A stretch of DNA of 64,000 nt, taken from NCBI RefSeq assembly GCF_009903685.1, contig NZ_JAAABI010000005.1:120634-184633 (forward strand). The letters run 5' to 3'. Below the pieces are notes generated by a model. That model saw only the letters and a list, made by a program, of their open reading frames with translations, ran no database searches and was not told the origin of the DNA. The position numbers and the translations under genes are program-made. This DNA comes from Flagellimonas ochracea (GTDB lineage: Bacteria > Bacteroidota > Bacteroidia > Flavobacteriales > Flavobacteriaceae). Of the stretch, positions 8,377-16,804 are shown one piece after another (within the stretch, counting starts at the first letter, position 1; each line of letters opens with the position of its first letter).

Positions 8377-9012
8377 ATGAAAAATGTTTTCCCCCTGCTT
8401 GTTCTTATTCTCATATGCAACAAACTTTCTGCCCAAACCGAATCTTATCCCAAAGGTGGTTATGCCAGTTTTCAGGAAGTTTTGGAGCGAAGCCCCTCCG
8501 CTGATTATAATCTGGAGATTGAAAAACGTTCCGAAGGAAAAATTTGGATGAGCGCTGGTAACGACTACCAGCTGAATCCTCTGGAAAAGTCGGTAAAAAA
8601 GAAATACTTGCGCAAAGAACTGCATGCCTATGCTGACGGCACCGATTTGTATTTGAATGGCTACAAGTATGAGATTCAATTTTGGTATAGCAAGGTTGAG
8701 GCGGAAAATGACGAATGTTTTCTTTTTAGGGCAGGCCTACCCTCCAATTTTGAACGTTATGGGATAGAAACTTCTGCTTTACCCAATATGTTTGGAGGTA
8801 TTTTCGCCGGTTTGAGTGCTGGCAAAAGGGCTTTGATTCGCGTGCCCTACATATTGTATAAGGAAACCGAAGAGGTTTACCTTATCACTGACAAGGATCT
8901 TATGCACTATATGGGAGATGACAAAGATTTATGGGAACGGTATACCAATGACTCTGAAAAAAATGACATCGATATCCTTATGCGCTACTTAAGCGAATGG
9001 GTCAACAAATAA
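8377..9012 (+). CDS. Secreted protein of unknown function
   Basis: 211 residues. A classical signal peptide (MKNVFPLLVLILICNKLSAQ) with the Bacteroidota-style Ala-Gln end predicts export to the periplasm or surface. The mature part is soluble-looking. It contains ASFQEVLERSPSADYNLEIE, a segment ADGTDLYLNGYKYEIQFWY, and a Gly/Ala-rich helix (NMFGGIFAGLSAG) that could touch the membrane. It may belong to a Bacteroidota-specific family, but I cannot name it with confidence. The next gene is convergent, 14 bp away. Confidence 0.75.
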   Translation: MKNVFPLLVLILICNKLSAQTESYPKGGYASFQEVLERSPSADYNLEIEKRSEGKIWMSAGNDYQLNPLEKSVKKKYLRKELHAYADGTDLYLNGYKYEIQFWYSKVEAENDECFLFRAGLPSNFERYGIETSALPNMFGGIFAGLSAGKRALIRVPYILYKETEEVYLITDKDLMHYMGDDKDLWERYTNDSEKNDIDILMRYLSEWVNK

Positions 9013-9026
9013 AAAGATAGCAATCC

Positions 9027-10529
9027 CTACTTGGCCTCCTCCACCGTAAACTCCCTTATGGCCTGGTTGGGTTCCATAATGGTATAACCTTGCCAAAACT
9101 CGGGGTTATAGGTAGGCATATAGGTGGCCTCCACGGTCTTGTCCTCGGTAAATTCCTCGTATTCGGGTGCGCCGATCAGGCTGTTGCTAAATACCACCAG
9201 TTCCCATTTGTTGGTGTTTCCCATTCTAAAATCAATGTTGAGCAGCAGTTCGTTCTGTTTGCGGCGGCCTTTTACGTTTTTGTTCTTTTCCACCACTTTT
9301 AGGGGTCGGTCCACGGCAAAATACTGTCCAAAGCTGAGGTCCATAAATTGGAGCTCGTACCTTTTGTTGGGGAGTTGGGCAAAACGCATGGTGCCCTTGT
9401 ACAGCACTTCGCGGTAGGTAATGCCCAACAGCTTAAAGTTGCGCAGGCGCTGTACGTTTTCAAAATCCATACGCATCACGGCAAAATCTTCAATGTTGAT
9501 ATAGAGCCGCCCCTTAAAATCCGCACTGCTGCGGTCGGGCCAAAAATCAATCACATAGACCCCTTTATCGGCAATGTCAGCATAGCCCACGAGTTTAAAA
9601 TCGTACCGGCGCGTCTTGTCAATCACATCCAGTTTGGTGTCTTCTTTATAATACAGCTCTTTCAACAACTCCCGGAACACATAACGCTGTCCGTCCAACA
9701 ACCCATTGATGCTGTCCTTTTCCAGCTCATCCTGCACCGCTTCGGCCTGCTCTTCTTCCATATCGGCCAAAATGGAATCTACCTGCACCTTTTGGCTAAA
9801 AATCCCAGATTTTATCTTCAAATAGGAATCCGGTTTGATGTTCTTGGTAAAAATATCCTCCATCTTGGCCCCGAGATCCTCCATGGAGGCGATTTCTTTT
9901 TTGTCATACAGATCAGCGGCTTTTATAATGTCCAGTTTGTATTTGCCATCGTTCAGATAGAGGTCACCCAAGGTTTCGGTATAGTGATGGGCATTTCTGG
10001 GGATAGAGGCCGCCAAACTGTCCATCAATGCCTTGTTGAGTTCCTTGATGCTGGATTTCTCAAACCCAAAATCCACTTTCTGGATGTTGCCCAATTCGGA
10101 CTTCCGTAGGAAGAAGCGCTGTTTTACGGGCTCGTTGTTCAGGTTCTGGGGCAAACGCTCTTTCATTTTTTCCAAGATTTCCTCCACGGTGAGTTCCTTG
10201 TCAAATAGGTACACCCCGCTGAGCTCAATGGCCTTGGGTTGTAAGGCAAGCACACTGTCCTGCAACTGCTCCAATGCAAATCCTTTTTTCGCATACCCCA
10301 TGGACGAAACATAGATGGAATCGAGTAGGGTGGTGGTGTCATCCACTACAAAACTAAAACGGCCCTCCTCATTGGTGATCACCCCTTGGTATTCCCCATA
10401 TTGCACGGTGGCGTAGGGAATCCCTTTTTGGGTCTTGGCATCTATCAGTTGGGAGCTGATGGTTTGACCAATAAGGGATGTTGTGAAAAGGAATGAAAAA
10501 CAAAATAATAGAAATGGGGTCTTGCTCAT
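9027..10529 (-). CDS. Carboxypeptidase-regulatory-like domain protein, secreted
   Basis: The ATG at 10529 begins a good signal peptide (MSKTPFLLFCFSFLFTTSLIGQ), so it was preferred over the ATG at 10619. Residues of about 22-100 form a CarboxypepD_reg-like beta-sandwich (QLIDAKTQKGIPYATVQYGE, ITNEEGRFSFVV), typical of Bacteroidota outer-membrane or cell-surface proteins. The remaining 400 residues mix helical segments with a beta-rich C-terminal half (YVIDFWPDRSSADFKGRLY). It is about 500 residues long with no TonB-receptor barrel signature. Role unknown; envelope location is inferred. Confidence 0.8.
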   Translation of the reverse strand: MSKTPFLLFCFSFLFTTSLIGQTISSQLIDAKTQKGIPYATVQYGEYQGVITNEEGRFSFVVDDTTTLLDSIYVSSMGYAKKGFALEQLQDSVLALQPKAIELSGVYLFDKELTVEEILEKMKERLPQNLNNEPVKQRFFLRKSELGNIQKVDFGFEKSSIKELNKALMDSLAASIPRNAHHYTETLGDLYLNDGKYKLDIIKAADLYDKKEIASMEDLGAKMEDIFTKNIKPDSYLKIKSGIFSQKVQVDSILADMEEEQAEAVQDELEKDSINGLLDGQRYVFRELLKELYYKEDTKLDVIDKTRRYDFKLVGYADIADKGVYVIDFWPDRSSADFKGRLYINIEDFAVMRMDFENVQRLRNFKLLGITYREVLYKGTMRFAQLPNKRYELQFMDLSFGQYFAVDRPLKVVEKNKNVKGRRKQNELLLNIDFRMGNTNKWELVVFSNSLIGAPEYEEFTEDKTVEATYMPTYNPEFWQGYTIMEPNQAIREFTVEEAK

Positions 10530-10654
10530 ATTCGTTTTTTGATGCATTTGTTTTAAAGACAGGGCAACCCTAAAAGGGTTGCATGGTATTAGGACGAATT
10601 TCATTGGGATTTGTAACACGAATTATTCCAAAAAAAAGCCTGTTTAAATATTTT

Positions 10655-10745
10655 GTCATTTCGAACTGAGCGGAGCGAGTGTAAGAAATCTAAAACTTCA
10701 AGAGAGATTTCCCAATCATCATTGTACGCCTCATGTCGAAATGAC
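10655..10745. repeat. Intergenic inverted-repeat element, copy B
   Basis: 91 bp bounded by a perfect 10-bp inverted repeat (GTCATTTCGA and TCGAAATGAC). The inner pair AAGAAATCT and AGAGATTTC gives a long hairpin. It shares its ends and inner pair with the element at 4297-4401. It contains no reading frame and lies just beyond the 3' end of the epimerase gene. It is probably a non-autonomous hairpin repeat (MITE or REP-like). Confidence 0.6.
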
Positions 10746-10751
10746 TAGAAA

Positions 10752-12176
10752 TCAACTTTTTGCTATGTTTCGAATCATGCCGCCAAAAATAAAGTAGTGG
10801 AAGGGCAGCACACTGTACCAGTACAGTCTGCCCCAGAGTCCTCTAGGTCGGAATGTTGCGGTTTGATGCAGCTTCTTGTTTTCATCAATTCTAAATTCGA
10901 GCCACGCCTCGCCCGGAGTTCGCATCTCTGCAAAGAGCAAGAGGCGTTTTCCTTTTTTGTCCGCCAAGAGCACACGCCAAAAATCGAGCGCGTCCCCGGG
11001 ATAGATTTTATCTGGATGCGTACGTCCGCGACGCAGCCCGGGACCGCCGTTCAGTTTGTCCAAAAATCCCCGTATTTTCCAGAGCCAACTGCCGTAGTAC
11101 CAACCGGTTTCTCCACCAATGCGCCAAATTTTGTCCAAAACAGCCTGTTCATCTTCAATGGATATCATTTGTTCATCTTTAAGCACACCATATTTGGGCA
11201 CTTGGATGTATTTTTCGAGGTCTTCGCTTATTTGCCCGCTGGCGATGCTATCTTTCCAACTACTGACCACCAAATTTTGTTCGATTTTTTTAAAGGCCAT
11301 ATCAATCGCCTGTTCATAAGTGTGGGTTTCAATGCCCAATAGCTGCTGTAATCTATTGTCCTTGGCCACGACTTCCATCTTCATACTGTCCACCAAGTTA
11401 ATGGCCAGTTTATAGGAGGTGGAGGTGACAAAATAGAGCCAGTAGGAGGAGAGTTTGGGGGTCATCACGGGAACGGTCCATATCCAGTTTTTGAAGCCAC
11501 GTACCTTGGCGTAGCCTTTTAGCATGTCTTTGTAGGTGAGCACATCCGGGCCTCCAATGTCGAACGATTGGTTATAGGTATCAGTATGTCCCAAAACCCC
11601 GGTCAAAAATTGGATCACATCCCGTATGGCAATGGGTTGGGTTTTTGTCAGCACCCATTTTGGGGTGATCATCACAGGTAGTTTCTCGCATAGATCACGA
11701 ATGATTTCAAAAGAGGAACTTCCGGAACCTACAATGATGCCCGCACGGAGCACAGTCAAATTAAAGGAACCTTGATAGAGAATGTCCTCTACATTTTTTC
11801 GGGAACTCAGATGTTTGGAAAGTTCTTCGTTGTTGACGATTCCACTGAGATAGATCACCTGTTGCACATCGGTCTTGGCCAGATAGGTGTTGAAATTGTG
11901 GGCAGCAATGGCCTCTTTTTCATCAAAATCGGAAATGGAAGAGGTCATGGAGTGGATGAGATAATAGGCGGCATCAATGTCCTGCGGAATTTTTTCTTCC
12001 TGAACTTCCTCTAAAAAGTCCACTTCAATCACCTCAATTTTTGAGCGTAATTTGGCATCGACCGAGAGGCGTTTTTCATCTCGGACAGCGCAAATCACAT
12101 CATGTCCCATTTCCAGCAATTTGGGCAGCAGTCGCATACCAATGTAACCGTTGGCACCGGTGAGTAGTATTTTCAT
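10752..12176 (-). CDS. SDR-family NAD(P)-dependent epimerase with DUF2867 C-terminal domain
   Basis: 474 residues. The start MKILLTGANGYIGMRLLPKL holds the Rossmann motif TGANGYIG, and an atypical short-chain dehydrogenase domain runs to about residue 310 (YYLIHSM, VVGSGSSSFEIIRDL). The C-terminal part (GWYYGSWLWKIRGFLDKL, GGPGLRRGRTHP, and ending FHYFIFGGMI) matches the DUF2867 region found fused to such proteins. The substrate is unknown. Its ATG overlaps the stop of the DUF1648 gene upstream by 4 nt, forming a minus-strand operon of three genes. Cytoplasmic; no signal peptide. Confidence 0.9.
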   Translation of the reverse strand: MKILLTGANGYIGMRLLPKLLEMGHDVICAVRDEKRLSVDAKLRSKIEVIEVDFLEEVQEEKIPQDIDAAYYLIHSMTSSISDFDEKEAIAAHNFNTYLAKTDVQQVIYLSGIVNNEELSKHLSSRKNVEDILYQGSFNLTVLRAGIIVGSGSSSFEIIRDLCEKLPVMITPKWVLTKTQPIAIRDVIQFLTGVLGHTDTYNQSFDIGGPDVLTYKDMLKGYAKVRGFKNWIWTVPVMTPKLSSYWLYFVTSTSYKLAINLVDSMKMEVVAKDNRLQQLLGIETHTYEQAIDMAFKKIEQNLVVSSWKDSIASGQISEDLEKYIQVPKYGVLKDEQMISIEDEQAVLDKIWRIGGETGWYYGSWLWKIRGFLDKLNGGPGLRRGRTHPDKIYPGDALDFWRVLLADKKGKRLLLFAEMRTPGEAWLEFRIDENKKLHQTATFRPRGLWGRLYWYSVLPFHYFIFGGMIRNIAKS

Positions 12177-12691
12177 CTATCGGAAAGGGTGAACATTTTA
12201 TAAATAAAGTAGAAAGGCACCAGCCCATTCACTACCCATAAGCCAATCAATAGTTGCACGTCCACGGTATCGACCAAGTTTTTTACCTTAAGGAGGATGA
12301 CGGCCGTGGTGATCAAAAAAGCAATTACAAAACAAAGATTCATTACGGTTACCATCCGGAGCATCGTGGCATATAGTTTTGGCGCATTTTTTTCCGTAAC
12401 CTTGACTGGATAATTCATTTGGTGGGGCCTCATTTTGGAAATCAAAAACCCCAACCCCATATACATTAGGGCACTGATAAAAGGTATGATCCACAAGCTG
12501 AGTTTATGCCCATAGCCATCTACTTGACCTTCCCAATTGAAATGGGTGGGAATGGTCTCGGGCAGGTCAAAGTAAAAAAGGAGTACCAAAACTGCATTAA
12601 AAGCTACGATTGCCCACCCTGCCCGGGTCAAGCTTTTGTCCAAAGTGGTGGGTTTGACCTCTATTTTGGGATGGCTCTTTAATAGACTCAT
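12173..12691 (-). CDS. DUF1648 membrane protein
   Basis: 172 residues with four hydrophobic helices. The N-terminal helix is followed by LPETIPTHFNWEGQVDGYG, the hallmark of DUF1648 (IPxHxNxxGxxDxxG) seen in SdpI-like immunity proteins and related membrane proteins. In Bacillus SdpI this kind of protein gives immunity and signals to a regulator. Here no toxin gene is apparent, so the role is open. It overlaps both neighbours by 4 nt (ATGA junctions), so translation is probably coupled. Confidence 0.85.
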   Translation of the reverse strand: MSLLKSHPKIEVKPTTLDKSLTRAGWAIVAFNAVLVLLFYFDLPETIPTHFNWEGQVDGYGHKLSLWIIPFISALMYMGLGFLISKMRPHQMNYPVKVTEKNAPKLYATMLRMVTVMNLCFVIAFLITTAVILLKVKNLVDTVDVQLLIGLWVVNGLVPFYFIYKMFTLSDR

Positions 12692-13113
12692 AGATCTTCT
12701 ATTGAGGTTGGCGCATTATCGGCTTTGTAATCCATCAGCTTTTTGAAGTACTTCTGTATGGCTTTGGTGTCCGACCTAACTTTGATGAAATAATGGTCTC
12801 TGTAGATGGAATGGATGGCCAAATCACCTTTGTACACACTCAGTTTGTAATACGGTATAACCAAGGCATAGGTTTCCAACAACGAACGGAATCTTACAAT
12901 GATGCCCTTGGGCCGCATTTCAATATTGCAGGAGTTCAGATTATTGTCCAAAATCAGCAAATTTTGGATTTCAATGCTCGTCTCTGTAATAAACAATTTT
13001 GGTGACCCTATTCCCCCCAGGGCAAGACGTTCTTTTATCGAAAAAGGTTTGCCCACCGCTTCGTCAATTTTTTGGGTAATTTTCTTGTCATTATAGGATA
13101 CGTTCAGTAGCAT
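12688..13113 (-). CDS. Hypothetical protein, first gene of the DUF1648/epimerase operon
   Basis: 141 residues, soluble, mixed alpha/beta. Features include KERLALGGIGSPKLFITETS and a C-terminal stretch HYFIKVRSDTKAIQKYFKKL. No signal peptide or membrane helix is seen. I recognise no family. The stop overlaps the start of the DUF1648 gene by 4 nt, so the three genes are very likely one transcript and may act together at the membrane. Confidence 0.7.
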   Translation of the reverse strand: MLLNVSYNDKKITQKIDEAVGKPFSIKERLALGGIGSPKLFITETSIEIQNLLILDNNLNSCNIEMRPKGIIVRFRSLLETYALVIPYYKLSVYKGDLAIHSIYRDHYFIKVRSDTKAIQKYFKKLMDYKADNAPTSIEDL

Positions 13114-13190
13114 GCTTAAAATTAATCAAAATTGTACCTATCTCTGGGGCAATGCCCCGGGAATTATGTTACAATAGGCCAAAAAATATG

Positions 13191-13198
13191 TAGTTTTG
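13191..13198 (+). promoter_or_regulatory. -7 promoter element upstream of argS
   Basis: TAGTTTTG fits the Bacteroidota -7 consensus TAnnTTTG and lies 20 bp before the argS ATG. A matching -33 TTTG at the usual spacing is not clear. A small GGGGC/GCCCC hairpin lies at 13146-13158. Confidence 0.5.
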
Positions 13199-13218
13199 CG
13201 GGCTGAAACGCAATTTAG

Positions 13219-14997
13219 ATGAGTTTGCAGGATCAATTGACCCAAAAAGTGAAGGAGGCGGTGAAACAACTTCACCAGATAGATTTGCCTTCTGTGGAAT
13301 TTCAACCTACCCGAAAAGATTTTGAGGGTGATATTACGGTGGTTGTGTTTCCGCTCTTGCGCTTTGTTAAGCAAAATCCTGTGGAGCTGGGCAACCAAAT
13401 AGGGGCTTTTTTACAGGAGCATATGGATGAAGTAGCCAAGTTCAACGTGGTCAAAGGTTTTTTAAACCTCGTGATTGCAGACGGATACTATCTCAATTTT
13501 TTCAATGAGATTAGGGATGAAGTGGATTTTGGCTATGTAAAAAGTACCTCTCAGGATGCCGTAATGGTGGAATATTCCTCGCCCAACACCAACAAGCCTT
13601 TGCATTTGGGACATATCCGAAACAACTTGTTGGGCTATTCCGTGGCTGAGATTTTAAAGGCTTCAGGAAAAAAAGTGTATAAGACCCAAATTATAAATGA
13701 CAGAGGCATACACATTTGTAAAAGTATGCTGGCCTGGCAGAAATTTGGAAACGGAGAGACTCCTGTATCTTCGGAGCTGAAAGGCGACCATTTGGTGGGA
13801 AAGTATTATGTAGCTTTTGACAAGGTATACAAAGAGGAGGTTTCCCAGATGATAGCCGATGGTATGGAGCGGGAAAAGGCCGAAAAAGAAGCTCCCATCT
13901 TATTGGAAGCCCAAGAAATGCTTCGTAAATGGGAGGCTGGAGATGATGAAGTGGTCGCGCTTTGGAAAAAGATGAACGGATGGGTGTATGATGGATTTGA
14001 AACGACCTATAAGAATTTGGGTGTCGATTTTGACACACTCTATTATGAAAGTGACACCTATCTACTGGGCAGGGATGTGGTAAAGGATGGTCTTGAGAAA
14101 GGCGTTTTCTTTAAAAAAGAAGATGGCAGTGTTTGGATTGATCTTACGGAAGATGGCCTAGATGAAAAGATTGTACTGCGTTCCGATGGCACGGCCGTAT
14201 ACATGACCCAAGATATTGGTACAGCCATCCAACGGGCAACTGATTTTCCTGATATTAATGGAATGGTCTATACCGTTGGGAACGAACAGGACTATCACTT
14301 TAAGGTACTGTTCCTGATATTGAAAAAATTGGGCTATTCTTGGGCCGAACGATTGTATCACCTGAGCTATGGTATGGTGGACCTGCCGAGCGGTAAAATG
14401 AAAAGTCGGGAAGGGACTGTGGTAGATGCTGATGACCTTATTAAAAATATGGAGGACACTGCCGCCGAGATTTCCCAAGAGCTGGGAAAATTGGAGGGTT
14501 ATTCCGAAGAAGAAAAACAGTGTTTGTACCGAACCATTGGATTGGGGGCCTTAAAATATTATATTTTAAAAGTGGACCCCAAGAAACGGATTTTGTTCAA
14601 TCCGGAGGAGTCGGTTGATTTTCAAGGGAATACAGGGCCTTTTATTCAGTATACTTATGCGAGAATTCAATCCATACTTCGCAAGGCGGATTTTGATACC
14701 TTGACAGCACCAGACATGATCTTTGACCTCCATGAAAAAGAAAAGGAATTGTTGAAACTTATCCAATTGTTTCCAGAAACCGTACAATTGGCCGCTGAAA
14801 ATTATAGTCCCGCCTTAATTGCGAACTATACGTATGATTTGGTGAAGGAGTTCAACTCGTTTTATCAACAAGTGTCCATTTTGGGAGAACCGAATACCGA
14901 TAAAAAAGTGTTCAGGGTGCAGTTGAGCAAAAAGGTAGGGGAAGTGATTCGGTCTGCGTTCAAACTTTTGGGAATTGACGTTCCAGAACGGATGTAA
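13219..14997 (+). CDS. argS: Arginyl-tRNA synthetase
   Basis: Class I synthetase that charges tRNA-Arg with arginine in an ATP-dependent reaction. At 592 residues the length is normal. The additional N-terminal domain (about 1-115) precedes the catalytic core. The HIGH signature is HLGH at residues 129-132 within SSPNTNKPLHLGH, and the KMSKS loop is the variant KMKSR at 393-397, a common form in ArgRS. The C-terminal DALR anticodon-binding region ends in EVIRSAFKLLGIDVPERM, a typical ArgRS tail. The ATG at 13219 follows a -7 element by 20 bp. A bidirectional hairpin terminator separates it from the convergent rhodopsin gene. Confidence 0.97.
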   Translation: MSLQDQLTQKVKEAVKQLHQIDLPSVEFQPTRKDFEGDITVVVFPLLRFVKQNPVELGNQIGAFLQEHMDEVAKFNVVKGFLNLVIADGYYLNFFNEIRDEVDFGYVKSTSQDAVMVEYSSPNTNKPLHLGHIRNNLLGYSVAEILKASGKKVYKTQIINDRGIHICKSMLAWQKFGNGETPVSSELKGDHLVGKYYVAFDKVYKEEVSQMIADGMEREKAEKEAPILLEAQEMLRKWEAGDDEVVALWKKMNGWVYDGFETTYKNLGVDFDTLYYESDTYLLGRDVVKDGLEKGVFFKKEDGSVWIDLTEDGLDEKIVLRSDGTAVYMTQDIGTAIQRATDFPDINGMVYTVGNEQDYHFKVLFLILKKLGYSWAERLYHLSYGMVDLPSGKMKSREGTVVDADDLIKNMEDTAAEISQELGKLEGYSEEEKQCLYRTIGLGALKYYILKVDPKKRILFNPEESVDFQGNTGPFIQYTYARIQSILRKADFDTLTAPDMIFDLHEKEKELLKLIQLFPETVQLAAENYSPALIANYTYDLVKEFNSFYQQVSILGEPNTDKKVFRVQLSKKVGEVIRSAFKLLGIDVPERM

Positions 14998-15002
14998 TAA
15001 AA

Positions 15003-15032
15003 AAAGGCCATGTTTCCATGACCTTTCTTCTT
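15003..15032. terminator. Bidirectional terminator between argS and proteorhodopsin
   Basis: A 10-bp stem with one mismatch (AAAGGCCATG / CATGACCTTT, loop TTTC) lies between the convergent genes. Read on the minus strand it ends in a long T run, so it should serve the rhodopsin gene at least as well as argS. Confidence 0.7.
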
Positions 15033-15047
15033 AACCAACTAAATCAA

Positions 15048-15776
15048 TTATTCATTGGAAGTGGCTGTTACCGCCAAATTGTAAACAACAAGTCCAAAAC
15101 CAATTTTGTTTATGGCATCACCAATGTTATAAACAACATCCATAGAAAGACCGCTAAAGATACCATCATACCATCCAGGAGTTCCGGCCATATAACCGAT
15201 TGGATAGATAGCCCATCCTACCAATACGAACCAGCATAGCATTCTGTGGGCAGAAAGCACAGCACCACCGGCTTCACGGGCAATTTTGTTTGCTCCGCCC
15301 AGCCATATCTCATATACGATTACAAAATAGGCGATACCTGAGATTAGACCCCATATTTGGGCTTGGTCCCTGTAGACTGTTTCTCCTAAGTAACCCGTTA
15401 CCAACATAACAACAGAGAGAAGAATCAGTTTCCACATTAAGGATTTTTTGGCTCCTGCAACTTTTAAAATCAAGTAGAACTCGACACACATAAGCGGAAC
15501 GGTCAAAATCCAGTCCACGTAGCGGAAGAACGTTGGAGACTCGCCATTCACCGCCCAATAGTCGCGCATGTACCAATAGTGTACTGCGGCAATGAATGTT
15601 ATCAACCCGGAAACAAGGATTGAGGTTCTCCACTTTTTATCAAAACTATTCATTGATAAGAAGAAGAATGCAGCTGCTGCCATCATGGCCATACACCCCA
15701 CAAAGAAGGTAAAGCCTACATAGTCGTTGGTGGCAATTTTGGCCACCATGGGCAAAGAAGTAATCAAACTTTCCAT
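15048..15776 (-). CDS. Proteorhodopsin, green-type light-driven proton pump
   Basis: Seven-helix retinal protein that pumps protons outward under light. The ATG at 15776 gives 242 residues; an upstream in-frame ATG at 15812 would add a non-family tail. The helix C motif RYVDWILTVPLMCVEFYLIL carries the proton acceptor Asp88, Thr92 and proton donor Glu99 (equivalents of Asp97, Thr101, Glu108), the DTE signature of proton pumps. The spectral-tuning position is Met96 (position 105 in green proteorhodopsin), usual in flavobacteria and green-absorbing. His66 and Arg85 are also conserved, and Lys224 in GDAINKIGFGLVVY is the retinal Schiff-base lysine. It is divergent from the retinal-forming Blh gene. 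Confidence 0.96.
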   Translation of the reverse strand: MESLITSLPMVAKIATNDYVGFTFFVGCMAMMAAAAFFFLSMNSFDKKWRTSILVSGLITFIAAVHYWYMRDYWAVNGESPTFFRYVDWILTVPLMCVEFYLILKVAGAKKSLMWKLILLSVVMLVTGYLGETVYRDQAQIWGLISGIAYFVIVYEIWLGGANKIAREAGGAVLSAHRMLCWFVLVGWAIYPIGYMAGTPGWYDGIFSGLSMDVVYNIGDAINKIGFGLVVYNLAVTATSNE

Positions 15777-15799
15777 AGTATATATAATTATTAGTTTAA

Positions 15800-15878
15800 T
15801 TTGTTTAATCAAATGTAATAATAATTAAACAAAATATTCATATTTTTGCGTAACTTTTTTTAAAAATTATTAAACAAA
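15800..15878. promoter_or_regulatory. Shared rhodopsin/blh control region with three ATTAAACAAA sites
   Basis: The 10-mer ATTAAACAAA occurs at 15824-15833 and 15869-15878, and inverted at 15800-15809. The first two copies flank the minus-strand -7 element TACATTTG (15810-15817) of the rhodopsin gene. A plus-strand -7 element TATTTTTG at 15841-15848 precedes blh. The repeated, oriented sites look like binding sites for a regulator common to both genes. No regulator is identified. Confidence 0.5.
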
Positions 15879-15883
15879 AGCTA

Positions 15884-16804
15884 TTGTATTTTATCAGATC
15901 AACAAGTTTTATGATTGTGGCAACCGTATTTGGATTATGGTTGTCGGTCTTTCTTGGTGATAGGTCCGAAGCGATATTGTCCTATGTTTTGATATTGAGT
16001 TTTGGGGTGCTTCATGGGGCCAATGACATTGACCTGATTGGTGCTTATGCCAGAAAAAGAGGAATTAAAAAGTCTAATTTTCAATATGTTATAGTTTATT
16101 TACTCACTATATTATGTATTTGGTCCCTTTTTTATGTGTATCCGTTTTTGGCATTGATTGCCTTTGTGCTTATTAGCGGATATCATTTTGGCGAGCAACA
16201 TTGGAATAAAAAAATAAGCTTTGCACCATTTTGGAAGGCTGTATTTTATTTTTTGTATGGCTCTTTCATTTTGTTTATGATATTTTATGTGAATAATGAA
16301 CAAGTTCAAGTAATAATAGGAGAAATATCCGGAATTAAGTTATCCGGACAATTCTACCGCTTTACACTTATACTTTTAGGCTTACTTTTGGCAGTACAAT
16401 GGGCATTGGGTCTTTTATTGGGGCATTTAAAGCACCAATTCTTCTTTGAGTTATTTCTCTTGGGAATTTTCTATGTGATTTTCAAGACCTCATCACTTTT
16501 ACTTGGGTTCTGCATTTATTTTGTTATATGGCACAGTGTGCCCTCTCTATTGGACCAGATGAAGTTTCTGTATGGAGAAATAAGCGGGAAAGCCTTTCTT
16601 AAATACCTTAAAAGCAGCTTTATCTATTGGTTGATTTCAGTAATGGGCTTTTTTGGAATTTATCTGCTACTTGGCTCGGATGATGGTTTTTTGGTATCGG
16701 CTTTAATTTGTTTTTTGGCCGCTATTACGTTCCCACATGTATTTATTATGTCGCGACTTGAAAAATATTTAAAAGCTGACTCTAAAACTGACGTTGGGGG
16801 TTAG
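15884..16804 (+). CDS. blh: Brp/Blh-family beta-carotene 15,15'-dioxygenase
   Basis: Cleaves beta-carotene into two retinal molecules, the chromophore of the neighbouring rhodopsin. It is an integral membrane enzyme with about eight hydrophobic helices. Family histidine motifs are present: GVLHGANDIDLIG, ISGYHFGEQHW, and IWHSVPSLLDQ, plus the late ITFPHVFIM; these His residues bind the catalytic iron. The TTG at 15884 gives 306 residues; ATG at 15911 is an alternative that would shorten the N-terminus by nine residues. Its 3' end overlaps the convergent TonB-receptor gene by about 36 bp. The carotenoid pathway genes themselves are not in the window. Confidence 0.92.
   Translation: MYFIRSTSFMIVATVFGLWLSVFLGDRSEAILSYVLILSFGVLHGANDIDLIGAYARKRGIKKSNFQYVIVYLLTILCIWSLFYVYPFLALIAFVLISGYHFGEQHWNKKISFAPFWKAVFYFLYGSFILFMIFYVNNEQVQVIIGEISGIKLSGQFYRFTLILLGLLLAVQWALGLLLGHLKHQFFFELFLLGIFYVIFKTSSLLLGFCIYFVIWHSVPSLLDQMKFLYGEISGKAFLKYLKSSFIYWLISVMGFFGIYLLLGSDDGFLVSALICFLAAITFPHVFIMSRLEKYLKADSKTDVGG

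Noticed and set aside
9348..10109. Long plus-strand ORF of 253 codons
   Set aside because: It lies entirely inside the carboxypeptidase-regulatory protein gene on the other strand, has low-quality protein composition and no start context, so it is an antisense shadow.
13146..13158. GGGGC/GCCCC hairpin as a riboswitch before argS
   Set aside because: Stem of only five pairs upstream of the -7 element, so it is not in the mRNA leader.
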